Position numbers and translations under genes: made by a program. DNA of 64,000 nt from the NCBI RefSeq assembly GCF_036173065.1, contig NZ_CP108041.1, positions 1,612,001-1,676,000 of the forward strand, in the 5' to 3' direction. This DNA comes from Rhodococcus sp. NBC_00297 (GTDB lineage Bacteria > Actinomycetota > Actinomycetes > Mycobacteriales > Mycobacteriaceae). Position 1 is the first letter of the stretch. Each line of letters begins with the position of its first letter. Positions 20,201 through 28,336 of the stretch are shown piece by piece. The notes below the pieces were generated by a model. That model saw only the letters and a program-made list of their open reading frames with translations, did no database searches and had not been told where the DNA came from.

Positions 20201-23200
20201 GCAGCGCGACCGGACCCGACCCCGTCTCCGTGGTGGTGGGAGTGTCCGCGCGTACGGCGGCCAGCAGCGCTGCCCGGTCGAGCTTGCCGCTGGGGCCGGT
20301 CGGCAGATCAGCCACCACGGACAGCGTCGTCGGCACCATGTGCTCGGGCAGACGGTCGGCCAGGTACGACCGCAGTGCGGCCTCGTCCACCGACCCCACC
20401 ACGAACGCGGCGATCTGCGCGGTCCCGCGGTCGGTGCGCACCACCGTGGCGGCCCGGTCGACGGACGGATGCGAGCGCAGCGCCGCGTCGATCTCACCGA
20501 GCTCGATACGGAAGCCCCGCACTTTGACCTGGGTGTCGGCGCGACCGAGGTAGTCCAGCGCCCCGTCGCGCCACCGCACGATATCGCCGGTGCGGTAGAG
20601 CCTCTCCCCGTCCGGCCCGGCGACGAACCTGGTGGAGGTGAGACCGGGGCGGCGAAGATACCCGCGCGCCAGCTGCGGACCCGCCAGGTACAGCTCGCCC
20701 GGCACGTCCGGTCCCACCGGCGACAGCCACCCGTCGAGTACGCGGAACCCGACGGCGGGCAGCGCAGATCCGATGGGCACCGCGTCGCCGGGGTGGTTCT
20801 GGACGCCCTGTGCGGCGGTGACGTCGACCGCCGCCTCGGTAGGGCCGTAGAGGTTGTCCAGGCGCACGTGTGGAAGCAGCTCGCCGACGCGGCGCGCGGA
20901 CTCTGCGGACAGTGCCTCACCGCTGCAGACGATCACGCGCAGCGACGTGCACGTCGCGACGTCCGGATCGGTGAGGAACGCGTCGAGCATCGAGGGGACG
21001 AAGTGCACCCAGGTGATCTGCTGCGCGCGGATCACCTCGACGAGACGGGCGGTGTCGCGGTGCGCATCCGGGTCCGCGAGCACGAGCGTCGCTCCGGACA
21101 CCAGCGGTCCGAAGAACTCGCTGACCGAGACGTCGAAACTGGAGGGCGTCTTCTGCAGCACTCGGGTGCCCACGGCGAGCGGAGTGTGATCGCGCATCCA
21201 CTCGAGGCGGGGCACGATGGCGCTGTGCGGCACCACCACTCCCTTGGGACGGCCGGTCGATCCCGAGGTGTAGATGACGTACGCGGCGTCGGCTGGGGCG
21301 GGCCCGGGTGCTGCCGTCGGCTCGGCCTCGAACGGTGCGAGATCGCCGTCGATCACCGCGGCGGGATGCGCGTCCTCGATCATGAAGGCCAGACGCTCGG
21401 CCGGGTACCCCGGATCGAGCGGCAGGTACGCCGCGCCCGACCGGACGACCGCGAGCAGTGCGACCACCAGATCGATCGAGCGCGGAAGTGCCACCGCCAC
21501 CACCGATCCCGGACCAGCGCCACGCTCGCGAAGACCGGCGGCGACCCGCTCGGCGCGCGAGTGCAGCTCGGCGTAGGTGAGGGACTCCTCGCCGTGGACT
21601 AGGGCGACGCCGTTCGGGGTGGTCCGGCGCTGCACCTCGAGGAGATCCACCAGGGTGGTCGAACTGTCGGACGAGGGCGGGTCGACGACCGCCGGACGGT
21701 CCGTCGCCGTCACCGCGGACACCAGGGTGTCGGCCGGTGCGGTCGCGACCGCGACGACGGTGTCCAGCATCGACTGAGCCGTCGCTGCCGAGACCAGCGC
21801 CGCGTCGTACTTCAGCTCCAGCGTCAACCGATCACCCGGAATCACCATGAGCGTCAACGGGTACGGCGAGTTCTCCTCCACCCGAATACCCGTCAACGCG
21901 ATGGTGCCGGACGGATCGGCGATGGCGGTGTCGCCCAACGGGTAGTTCTCCACCACGACCAGCGAGTCGAACAACGAGTCCACGCCCGCGACACGACGCA
22001 GCGTCGGCACGCCGACATGGTGGTGATCGAGCAGATCGGCCTGCTCCTGCTGCCAGCGCTGTACCGCGGAGGCGACGGTGTCGTCCGCTCGCAGTCTCCA
22101 TCGTGCCGGGATGGTGTCGATGAAGAGCCCCACCATGGACTCGATACCGGCGACCGGTGCCGACCGTCCGGACACCGTCGACCCGAACACGACGTCGCGT
22201 CGACCGGTGGCGCGTGCGAGCGCGAGACCCCAGGCTCCGTGCAGCAGGGAACCCTGCGTCACCGCGGCATCGCGCGCACGTCCCGACACCACGGCGGTGA
22301 CGTCGGAGGAGAGGTCGACCCGCACGGATGCGGTACCGCTGCCGGCGGCGCCGAACGCCGGGACGGGTACCGACTCGCGGACACCCTCGAGTGCGGCGCG
22401 CCAGACCCGCGCCGACGCGTCGATGTCGCGCTCGGCGAGGTGGCGGACCCACGCCGCGGGTGCCGTGACCGCCGGAAGAACCGGAGTGTCCCCGTAGTGA
22501 GCGAGCATCTCGCGCAGCATGATCGGGATCGACCACCCGTCCGCGACGATGTGGTGGATCGACTGCACGAGAGACGAGCGGGTCTCGTCGTGGCGGACGA
22601 GGGTGTAGCGCACCAGCGGCGCGGAGCCCAGATCCATGCCGGCGCCGGCGTGATCGGCCAGCACCACGTCGACGGTGCCGTCGGACACGGTGAACGGGAC
22701 ATCGACGGTGCGGTGCACCACCTGGACCACGCGCCCGTCGGCGAGGGGCCGGAAACTGGTGCGCAGTGATGCGTGTCGCGCCACCACGTGCTCGAGCGCG
22801 GTGCGAAGCACAGCACTGTCGACCGGGCCACTGATCTCGACCACCTGCCCCACGATGTACGGGTCCGCGTCCCCGAAGGTGCTGTGGAAGTAGATGCCGT
22901 CCTGCACCGCGGTGAGGGGCAGGACGTCCTCGACGTCGTCCGGGAGCGCCGCGACGTCGTCCGCGCCGAGAGCGGCGAGCGGGAAGTCTGCGGAGGTGCG
23001 GCGAGCGCTCGACGCAGATCCGGCGACGCGGTCGAGTGCGGCGGTCCACGCATCCACGATGCTGTCGTCCACCACACCGGGCACCCAGCGCAGGGTCGAG
23101 ACGAGCTGTCCCCCGGTCTCGATCACGTCGATCGTCAGCGCGTGCGCCGCAGGCTGATCGGGGTCGGAGCCGCCGGTGACGGACACCCCCACGTCGGTAC

Positions 23201-26200
23201 TGCGGCCGAGGTAGTTGAGCAGGACGCTCGGCGCCGCGGGCTCCGTCAGGGCGGGCTCGCGGCGCAGGTACCGCAATGCGCCGTATCCGACGCCCGACGC
23301 AGGTGCCGAGCGCAGCGAGTCCCGGATCTGCAGCAGGACATCGGCGTCCGAGTCCGGACCGGTCGGCAGTGCAACGGGACGGACGGTGGTGAACCACCCG
23401 ACGGTGCGCGTCAGATCGACCCCAGCAGCCTCGACGACCTCGATGTCACGGCCGTGTCCCTCCACGTCCACGACGACCGACGGCGCCGAGTGCCCGTCCC
23501 ACGACGCGAGGGTGCGGGCAAGTGCTACGAGGAGCACCTCGGTGGGCCCGGTGCGGTAGGCGGTGGCGACGTCGGTCAGCAGTGCCGCCGTGACGTCGGC
23601 GGGGGTGGTGACCGTGTGCGTCGCCGACAGTCGATCGGCCGCGGTGAGTGTGCGAGCACCGACGGTGTCGCTCGAGGTCGTCAGAACCTCACGCCACCAA
23701 GGTAGTTCGTGGTCGAAGTGGCCGGCGTCCGCGGCATCGGCGACCAGGCTCGCCCAGCGGCGGATCGACGTGGTGACCGGTGGCAGCGTGGGCGTGCGGT
23801 CCTCGCTCAGCGCACCCAGTGCCGTCAGTAGATCCCCGAGCAGGATGCGCCACGACACCCCGTCGACGACGAGGTGGTGCACCGACAGAATCAGCGTGTC
23901 GGCCTCGAGAGACACGGCCACCATGCCACCCGGCCGCGTCGGATCGAGGCGGGCCACGGTGTCCGCGACGGAGCCCGTCCCGAACTCGGGGGACACGGTG
24001 TCGGCGGGCACGGTAAGACCCTCGCTCCACACGGCACGCAGCGCCGGATGGTGGGCGACGACGAGCTCGACGGCCGCACACACAAGAGCCGGGTCGGTGC
24101 CCGGAGGCAGTGCCACGGAGGCGGTCTGGTGGAACGCGGCGCCGATGCCGCCGTGCTCGAGTGTCCGCGCGACGATGGGCGTGGCCACCACCTCGCCGAC
24201 AGGATCGTCGTCGACGGTCACCAGCTCCGCCGGAGCCGCGCCGGCGATCGCCTCGGCGGTACGCAGGGTGAAGACGTCGCGCGGGCCGATCGCCAGACCT
24301 CGTTCGCGGGCCTGCGCGACCACCGTGATCGCCACGATGCTGTCGCCGCCCAGGGCGAAGAAGTCGTCCGTGACGCCCACACTCTCCACACCGAGCGCCG
24401 ACGCCATCACCTCGCACAGCACGCGCTCCCGCTCGGTCCGCGGGGCCACGGCGTCGCCGCGCACCTGCTCCGGATCGGGCAGAGCCCGCCGATCGACCTT
24501 GCCGTTCGCGGTGGTGGGGAAGGCATCGAGCACCACGTAGGTGGACGGCACCATGTACTCGGGGAGGACGCGTGCACAGTGCGTGCGCAGCACCTCGGGT
24601 GTCAGCGCGGCGCCGTCCGGCACGACCCAGGCAGCGAGAAACGCCGCGCCCGCACCGGTTCGGCGCACGTCGACGGCGGCGCGTCGCACACCGGGGCACG
24701 AGCCGAGCGCAGCCTCCACCTCCTCGAGCTCGAGGCGCATGCCGCGGATCTTGACCTGGTTGTCCACCCGGCCGAGGAAGTCGAGGGTGCCGTCCTCAGC
24801 CCAGCGGGCGCGGTCGCCGGTGCGGTACAGCCGGGCGCCGGCGGGACCGAACGGATCGGCCACGAAACGCGACGCAGTCATGTCCGGTGCGCCCACGTAG
24901 CCACGACCGAGGAGGAACCCGCCCGCGTAGAGCTCTCCCCCGACGCCGACCGGCACCGGGCGCAGCAACGAATCGAGCACGTAGAGGCGCGTGTTCGGGT
25001 TCGGGCGGCCGATCGACGTGGCGATGCGAGGAGCGTCGCCCGTGTAGATCACATGGGACACACCGATGGTGGCCTCCGCGGGCCCGTACCCGTGATACAG
25101 CGTGGTGCCGAGTCGAGAGCGGAAGCGCACGAACAGCTCCGGAGTGAGCACCTCACCGCCGCACCACACGTGCCGCAGGCCGGACAACGATCCGTCCGTG
25201 TCGAGGGCCAGCAGCGCGTCGAGCATGGAGGACACCAGGTAGACGAAGGTGACGTGGCGACGCGAGATGACATCCAGGAGGTACAGACCGTCCCGCTCGC
25301 CTCCCGGTTCGGCGATCACGAGGGTGCCACCCGACAGCAACGGGAGCAGGATCTCGTTCACCGAGATGTCGAAGGACAACGGCGCCTTGAACAACGACGC
25401 GTCGCCCGGTCCGAAACCGAGCACCCGATCGCGTTGCCACACCATGCGGGCACAGATGGCCTCGTGGCGGATCATGGCGCCCTTGGGCGTCCCGGTACTG
25501 CCGGAGGTGAAGATGACGTAGGCGAGCTGCGAGCCGTGCACCACGATGTCCGGTGCGGACGTCGGCCTGTCGCCGAACTGCCAGTCGTCGAGATCGACCG
25601 TCCACCGGCCCTTCTCGTGGTCCGCACCGGTGAGAACGACGCGGGTGTCCGCATCCTGCTGCACCCGCTCGCGGCGATCCGCCGGCCAGTCCGGATCGAG
25701 CGGGACGAACGCGCCGCCCGCCACCATCGCCGCCAGCACTCCCACGACCATCTCGATCGAGCGCGGCATCGACACGGCCACGACACCCTCACGGGGGAGG
25801 CCCGCGTCGAGAAGTGCACGAGCGAGCTGGTGCACCCGCTGCGAGAGCTCGGTGAACGTGAGCGTCCGCTCGCCCAGTACCACGGCCACCGCATCGGGGG
25901 TGGCGGCGACCTGCGCCGCGAACAGAGCGGGCACCGACGTCGACACGGACGGTTCCGCGGTGTCGTTAAAGGTGTGCAGTAGGCGATCGAGATCGGGCTC
26001 CGACATCGTCGACAGGGAGGACAACGTCCGATCCGGCTGCGCGAGAACCTGATCGAGCACCCATTCGAAGCGGTCCCGGTGGCCGATCAGCGCGTCGTGC
26101 GCACCGGGGCGCGAGCGCAGGTCGAAGACCAGCGGCTCGTCGTCCCGGCCGCCGGTGACGGTGACGTCGAGATCGCGCACCGGTCCGGTCTCGAGGCTGT

Positions 26201-27329
26201 GCATGTGCGCCGGCGAACCGCCGATGTCGATGCCGTGCTCCACCATGAGGACGTTGATGCCCGGCCCGTGCACCATGCGGTCGCCGGAGTCCCGCAGCTC
26301 CCGAGCGATGTCCTCCCCGCGGAAGCGCCCGTGCCGGACCGCGCCGATCGATGCCCGCTGCAGTTCCCGCGCGACGTCGGCCACCGTCATCGACGGCGAG
26401 AGTCGCAGTCGCACGGGAAGGATGGTCGACGCCATGAACGGTGTCGTCCGCGCACGACGGCCCACGCGGGCGGTCGACGGTAAAGAGACGACGAGATCGT
26501 GACGGCCGGTGACCGCGGACAGGTACGCGATCCACACCGCCGGCGCGAGGCGGGTGCGTCGGACGTCCTCCGTCTCGGCGACGTCGTACAGCGAGGCGAG
26601 GCGGTCGATCGGCACCGAGACCCGCTCGGTGACCGCAGCCCCCGTGTCGGGCACGTCGGGCAGCAGCACCGGCGGCTCGGGGGCGTCGGCCATCTGGTCG
26701 AGCCAGTAGTCGCGGTCGCGACGGAAACCCTCGGACGCGCGGTACTCCGCATCGGCCACCACCAGCGGCTCGAGAGCCCACGCGGATACGGTGGAACGAG
26801 CGGCCTCCGGCGTGCCCGCGGGTGCGACTCCCCGCTCGGGATCCGCATAGCGCGCGCGGACCTCGTTGAAGATGATCGACATGCCGAAGCCGTCGACGAT
26901 GCCGTGGTGATAGCGCTGGTGCCAGAGCACGTGCTCGTCCCCGAGGCGGAGGAGCGCCGTCGCGAAGAGATCGCGGGCGCCGCTGGTGTCCGCCGACGCG
27001 ATGTCGGCCGCGATCCAGGCCTTCGCCTCGGCCATCGGGTCGGCAGCCGCGCGTAGGTCGACGACCCCGACCGACCACTCGTCGTCACTGCGGTACTGCA
27101 CGGGCTCGGGACCGGAGAAGTCGAATCGCACATGCAGCGCGTCCGCGTCGGCGATGACCGACCGGATGACGTCACACGCACGGTCGAGGTCGAGCGGGCC
27201 GGTGATCTCGACGAGCAGCGAGATGACGAAGTCGGTGCGGTCACCCAGCAGGTGCTGCGCGGTCCAGACCTCTGTCTGGGCAGCGGTCAACGGCAGCACA
27301 GCGGTGGTGACGACAGATCCCCGAGACAT
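11250..27329 (-). CDS. Four-module siderophore NRPS
   Basis: A 5,359-residue NRPS. Approximate domain order: C1 (10-440, HHGIVDG), A1 (465-960), T1 (GGDSI, ~995), E1 (1035-1460); C2 (1480-1900, HHIVADG), A2 (1930-2370), T2 (~2402), E2 (2440-2880); C3 (2900-3340, motif degraded to NRQFLVWDG), A3 (3360-3840), T3 (GGHSL, ~3880); C4 (3930-4370, HHITTDEW), A4 (4380-4860), T4 (~4910); terminal condensation-like domain (4960-5359, MHYWAVDEW). No thioesterase. Ten-residue pocket codes read by eye: A1 DINYWGGIGK (as for N5-acyl/formyl-hydroxyornithine in coelichelin-type synthetases), A2 DVSHVSLVDK (Ser-like), A3 DMENLGLINK (hydroxyornithine), A4 DVFILGAVNK (unassigned). E domains make residues 1 and 2 D. 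This resembles EtcD, the erythrochelin synthetase, where a terminal C domain releases a diketopiperazine. The start overlaps an IdeR-like box and lacks a clear ribosome site. Confidence 0.93.
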   Translation of the reverse strand: MSRGSVVTTAVLPLTAAQTEVWTAQHLLGDRTDFVISLLVEITGPLDLDRACDVIRSVIADADALHVRFDFSGPEPVQYRSDDEWSVGVVDLRAAADPMAEAKAWIAADIASADTSGARDLFATALLRLGDEHVLWHQRYHHGIVDGFGMSIIFNEVRARYADPERGVAPAGTPEAARSTVSAWALEPLVVADAEYRASEGFRRDRDYWLDQMADAPEPPVLLPDVPDTGAAVTERVSVPIDRLASLYDVAETEDVRRTRLAPAVWIAYLSAVTGRHDLVVSLPSTARVGRRARTTPFMASTILPVRLRLSPSMTVADVARELQRASIGAVRHGRFRGEDIARELRDSGDRMVHGPGINVLMVEHGIDIGGSPAHMHSLETGPVRDLDVTVTGGRDDEPLVFDLRSRPGAHDALIGHRDRFEWVLDQVLAQPDRTLSSLSTMSEPDLDRLLHTFNDTAEPSVSTSVPALFAAQVAATPDAVAVVLGERTLTFTELSQRVHQLARALLDAGLPREGVVAVSMPRSIEMVVGVLAAMVAGGAFVPLDPDWPADRRERVQQDADTRVVLTGADHEKGRWTVDLDDWQFGDRPTSAPDIVVHGSQLAYVIFTSGSTGTPKGAMIRHEAICARMVWQRDRVLGFGPGDASLFKAPLSFDISVNEILLPLLSGGTLVIAEPGGERDGLYLLDVISRRHVTFVYLVSSMLDALLALDTDGSLSGLRHVWCGGEVLTPELFVRFRSRLGTTLYHGYGPAEATIGVSHVIYTGDAPRIATSIGRPNPNTRLYVLDSLLRPVPVGVGGELYAGGFLLGRGYVGAPDMTASRFVADPFGPAGARLYRTGDRARWAEDGTLDFLGRVDNQVKIRGMRLELEEVEAALGSCPGVRRAAVDVRRTGAGAAFLAAWVVPDGAALTPEVLRTHCARVLPEYMVPSTYVVLDAFPTTANGKVDRRALPDPEQVRGDAVAPRTERERVLCEVMASALGVESVGVTDDFFALGGDSIVAITVVAQARERGLAIGPRDVFTLRTAEAIAGAAPAELVTVDDDPVGEVVATPIVARTLEHGGIGAAFHQTASVALPPGTDPALVCAAVELVVAHHPALRAVWSEGLTVPADTVSPEFGTGSVADTVARLDPTRPGGMVAVSLEADTLILSVHHLVVDGVSWRILLGDLLTALGALSEDRTPTLPPVTTSIRRWASLVADAADAGHFDHELPWWREVLTTSSDTVGARTLTAADRLSATHTVTTPADVTAALLTDVATAYRTGPTEVLLVALARTLASWDGHSAPSVVVDVEGHGRDIEVVEAAGVDLTRTVGWFTTVRPVALPTGPDSDADVLLQIRDSLRSAPASGVGYGALRYLRREPALTEPAAPSVLLNYLGRSTDVGVSVTGGSDPDQPAAHALTIDVIETGGQLVSTLRWVPGVVDDSIVDAWTAALDRVAGSASSARRTSADFPLAALGADDVAALPDDVEDVLPLTAVQDGIYFHSTFGDADPYIVGQVVEISGPVDSAVLRTALEHVVARHASLRTSFRPLADGRVVQVVHRTVDVPFTVSDGTVDVVLADHAGAGMDLGSAPLVRYTLVRHDETRSSLVQSIHHIVADGWSIPIMLREMLAHYGDTPVLPAVTAPAAWVRHLAERDIDASARVWRAALEGVRESVPVPAFGAAGSGTASVRVDLSSDVTAVVSGRARDAAVTQGSLLHGAWGLALARATGRRDVVFGSTVSGRSAPVAGIESMVGLFIDTIPARWRLRADDTVASAVQRWQQEQADLLDHHHVGVPTLRRVAGVDSLFDSLVVVENYPLGDTAIADPSGTIALTGIRVEENSPYPLTLMVIPGDRLTLELKYDAALVSAATAQSMLDTVVAVATAPADTLVSAVTATDRPAVVDPPSSDSSTTLVDLLEVQRRTTPNGVALVHGEESLTYAELHSRAERVAAGLRERGAGPGSVVAVALPRSIDLVVALLAVVRSGAAYLPLDPGYPAERLAFMIEDAHPAAVIDGDLAPFEAEPTAAPGPAPADAAYVIYTSGSTGRPKGVVVPHSAIVPRLEWMRDHTPLAVGTRVLQKTPSSFDVSVSEFFGPLVSGATLVLADPDAHRDTARLVEVIRAQQITWVHFVPSMLDAFLTDPDVATCTSLRVIVCSGEALSAESARRVGELLPHVRLDNLYGPTEAAVDVTAAQGVQNHPGDAVPIGSALPAVGFRVLDGWLSPVGPDVPGELYLAGPQLARGYLRRPGLTSTRFVAGPDGERLYRTGDIVRWRDGALDYLGRADTQVKVRGFRIELGEIDAALRSHPSVDRAATVVRTDRGTAQIAAFVVGSVDEAALRSYLADRLPEHMVPTTLSVVADLPTGPSGKLDRAALLAAVRADTPTTTETGSGPVALLCTHFHTVLGGAAVGEDDDFFARGGDSILAIRLVNLARGSGLEISARDVFEKRTPRALAEVARVESPQAATVAESGVGEVRPLPVVHRLSEWSGSTDRFNQSLLLVVPAPVDKTTPQRTVDALVQHHDSLRLVLTRHLRGVWTTAVRPDASVTVHRVHAVDLDESAFADLVARESDAATDRLAPEAGAVLEVVWFDRGSGPGRLLLVAHHLVVDGVSWGILVEDLALAWIAHDSGQTPTLDRVRTSLREYGRLLDESAHSPARLAELDHWTAVTVPGGALTPRDTDHAVVGQGDVRTVDVSSEVTAEVLGSVPALVRGDVTDVVAAALRLALTRWSVDHDVLVDLERHGRSDAADLSRTTGWFTSIAPVRLRPGTDPVTVLAETKEALRAAPDGGLGYGLLRYGNARTAALLAHGEQSQILLNYLGRVPAAGSAPFDRAPETVRTDPDADMGGPYRLVINAHVTDGAQPTLSAQFAWSSAHLSSEAVTSLTDEFRTALGDLAEAARTHDGPPILTPSDVPLVDLTPDELTALTAQGSVETVWPLTPLQEGLVFESLSAGERDIYTAQFALDFDHRLDLGRLRSALAGLQRRHPQLRAGFTQTAAGVPVQVVSSSCEVPVREAHAGDDDEAERWMQEDRDTPFDLSTPPLWRVLVLHLDGGRDRLVINRQFLVWDGWSNGVVVGELLARYENPGLPAPADTAFERYLTWLAERDRVAARTAWATAMAGLDEPTPVAHRAAPPVGIPLRRRDELDASTTAALVAATRQRGVTLNAVVTAALALAISSATGRTDVVFGITVAGRPPEVEGLDTAPGMFLSTVPVRTVLDPRESVDALVRRVQGDRVEAMEFDHLGLAEIIEVSPHRTLFDTLCVVQNFVSEDSAASLNAAHGVAGTDSIDHTNYPLTVVVTPGARIAVTVEYRPEAIDVERVDLIADEFTRLVAGFATEGSRSVLPALPRLDRQVDEVPDLTVTEMLLRTARKNPDAIALVAGSEHLTYAGLAGRVEGLARVLLGRGAGPETVVALALPRSLDMVVALFAVLRTGAAYLPLELDHPDARIHALLDDARPLCTVTTDAVGRRLSGRDGIVVLEPLRDESPLTAAELGAFAPGTPHRLDHPAYVIYTSGSTGTPKGVVTPYRGLTNMQLNHRSAIFDPVVDAAHGRTLRIAHTVSFAFDMSWEELLWLVEGHEVHVADEVLRRDADALVRYIDEECIDVINVTPTYASLLLETGLLDGHRPALVLLGGEAVGDDVWSALRSTDGVLGYNLYGPTEYTINTLGAGTDESETPTVGLPIRATEAHVLDGWLRPVPDGVAGELYIAGAGLARGYAGRFGLTADRFVADPFGTGERMYRTGDLVRRRVGTGLIDYLGRTDDQVKIRGHRVELGEVASVVSSVAGVRRAAVVTSTGPGGLARLIAYVDTDADAESVRAACAVVLPDYMVPTVVLVSSFPMTVNGKLDVAALPAPDESAVDAVPPRTEVERLLCNVFDDVLGRRGTGIHDDFFDLGGHSLLATRVVGRARTALGTELSVRDLFAAPTVAGLAALVGSRGDDARPALRRYDRPDVVPMSAAQQRLWLLHQLDPDSTAYNFPIVLPLPEQVDEDAFRLALADVVERHESLRTVFGDADGVLAQHVLSTASPELFVHEGDAAAVVAEMTARPFDLRREIPVRAALIRNEDTSCVVVLVLHHITTDEWSDRPLLADLMAAYAARLSGDTDARPPLPVQYADYTLWQADLLGDAADPESLAGRQLAYWQSALAGAPDEIELATDRPRPPRPSHRGSVVRRTVDPETVRALRTLARSLDASVFMTLHAASAVLLHRITGSDDIVLGAPVAGRGEEGLDQLVGFFVNTLVLRTAVDGRSTLQRAVEEARSVDLEAFAHADVPFDAVVARVAPERSMSRNPLFQVMISHHTGPLGDGDAALMTPAKFDLVFNYTEDLTSDRLVLELEYAEDLFDASTAEAVTARQLAVLDALATDATAVVDDVDIFLPSERDDVLRRFNDTARAVPEESLFESYLRWVETTPDAIAVVDETTTWTYADLHEHVLDIAAELQRRGVGPEAVVAVAVPRSVWTIAATMGVLAVGAAYLPLDLKHPADRLEYMVTDAGATLALTSAAATAQVPSAAEHVLVEDIPPSTGVELARPASLELAAYVIYTSGSTGRPKGVVVPHEGVSSLVATAEDRMRLTTGSVVLQFASVGFDVAVFELAMALCTGSRLVIVPDDARVAGPELTDFCAEHGVTHAIIPPSLMAALPPGCALPEGCTVLVGTETVPPAVISAWSEHLNLLAAYGLTEATVNNTLWQARPGWTSSVPIGVPDPNERAYVLDDRLRPVPVGVSGELYIAGRGLARGYLGQRGLSAHRFVPDVAAPGGRMYRTGDRARWRADGNLDFLGRVDDQIKVRGFRIEPGEIMAAMASFDGVDQTAVVVHESSEVSRLVGYVTGRDDLTGAAVRTHAATVLPDYMVPTLVVVVDGTLPLTPNGKLDRAALPQPEWSSVVGGRAPTTDVERALVRSAAAVLGLDELGTDDDFFALGGHSMAAMQWVSAVRAELDVDISVRDVFEASTVCALAERLADRGGHEGPHLTAHPDRPDVVPLSPMQETRLQNGHVVQADHALVLELPDVDTAVLAAAVGDVAERHEPLHSVLVPGEGSALGDPVALETVDVGTDDIRRRAYEIAQEPLDLTQRPGLRIMLLQNDSTERIVLLVMHYWAVDEWSVVPLLTDLMHAAQARSGAEAPEFTPLPLRYSDVARWAVARREADDSAITSWRETLDGVPSRVSLPIALGESGSDAVAIDIDVDVVRALRSIEGAGLVSVLHAAFAFALTDLGAGEDLAIATMVAGRDDESTHAMVGAFADVVPIRTRTGSDLATVARRVQAETVAALSRSGPSYVDIVEGAGVPEMHRPQFLVVHHHVADLGDAGAALLPVPVGRPWADLTLSVHESESDHDAALFAQLQFAAGADRGAIGRFVERLTLRLRSVVEG

Positions 27330-27347
27330 GAACGTAGGCTAACCTAA
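27329..27347 (-). promoter_or_regulatory. IdeR/DtxR-type iron box at the NRPS start
   Basis: On the minus strand the site reads TTAGGTTAGCCTACGTTCA. The first 13 bases match the IdeR consensus exactly, and the second half-site is weaker. It touches the NRPS start codon. Repressor binding here with iron would block initiation; the position also suggests a very short or leaderless message. Confidence 0.75.
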
Positions 27348-27360
27348 CGCTCGACCGGCG

Positions 27361-28173
27361 TTACTCGCGGAGGAACGTGAGAATCGCCTGATTGACCTCG
27401 TCGGGCTTCTCCAGGTATCCGTAGTGCCCCGCGTCGGCGATCTCGACGTAGCGACCGCCCGGAACCAGGTCGGCCACCTCGCGCGAGAGGTAGGCGGGAA
27501 TCATCCGGTCGTCGGCGAAGCCCATCGCCAGGCACGGCACCGTGATGTCGCGGTAGGCGGACCGGCGGTCGAACGACTCGTCCAGAGAGAGCTGGGCACG
27601 CTGGCCCGGGGTCAGCGGCTGCACGGAGAACTCGAACAGGTCGAGCCAGTCCCGTGCCTTCGCGGGGTCGGCGAGCGACGCGGGAGAGAGGTTCAGGGCC
27701 GCCGTCACCGCGGCCGCGTACTTCGGCGGCAGCGTCGCCGAGCTGTCAGCCAGCTCGCGCTCGCCGGCGCCGAGCACCTTCTGGAACTCGTCGAGCCGGG
27801 CGTGACCGGCCGCGAAGATCGCTCGCGACACCAGGTCGGGCCTGGTCAAGGCCAGTTCCTGCGCCACGCGCGCACCCATCGACGTGCCCACGACGGCTGC
27901 CTTCTCGTCGGGGCCGGACCGCAGGTACTCGATGAGCGCCGCGGTGTCCGCGACCAGATCGTCCATCGTCATGCCGCCCGCGCACTCGTCGGTCGGGGCG
28001 ATGCCGCGGTTGTCGAAGGTGCACACCCGGAATCCCGCGGCCGTGAGCGCCGGCACCTGATGCAGCTGCCACACCCGGCCGGGGCTGCCCGTCCCCATGA
28101 CCATCACGACGAGCGGACCCTTGCCCGTCACGGTGTAGTTGAGGCGGATGCCGTTGATGGTGCCGATGGGCAT
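27361..28173 (-). CDS. Alpha/beta hydrolase
   Basis: A 270-residue single-domain alpha/beta hydrolase. The nucleophile Ser lies in GTSMGA (~98), an acid in the GFADDRMIP segment, and His in DAGHYGYLEKP (~248). The oxyanion region MGTGSPGRVW is near the N-terminus. It ends 31 bases before the NRPS start on the same strand, so it could be a siderophore-related esterase or a stand-alone release enzyme, especially as the NRPS has no thioesterase. But the iron box lies downstream of it, at the NRPS start, and its own upstream region shows none. It may simply be a neighbour. Ribosome site AGAAGGA precedes ATG 28173. Confidence 0.8.
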   Translation of the reverse strand: MPIGTINGIRLNYTVTGKGPLVVMVMGTGSPGRVWQLHQVPALTAAGFRVCTFDNRGIAPTDECAGGMTMDDLVADTAALIEYLRSGPDEKAAVVGTSMGARVAQELALTRPDLVSRAIFAAGHARLDEFQKVLGAGERELADSSATLPPKYAAAVTAALNLSPASLADPAKARDWLDLFEFSVQPLTPGQRAQLSLDESFDRRSAYRDITVPCLAMGFADDRMIPAYLSREVADLVPGGRYVEIADAGHYGYLEKPDEVNQAILTFLRE

Positions 28174-28336
28174 GGCGGATGTCCTTCTTCCGATACGACA
28201 GCTGTTCGGGGCAGACGCTACCGGTCACGGTGCGCGTCCGGTTTTGCCGGGAACGAGCGCGAACTCGTAGAGTTCAGGTACGCGAGTGCGCCCCACCGGG
28301 CTGCACCACCACATCGTTCGACCCCAGGAGACCCGC

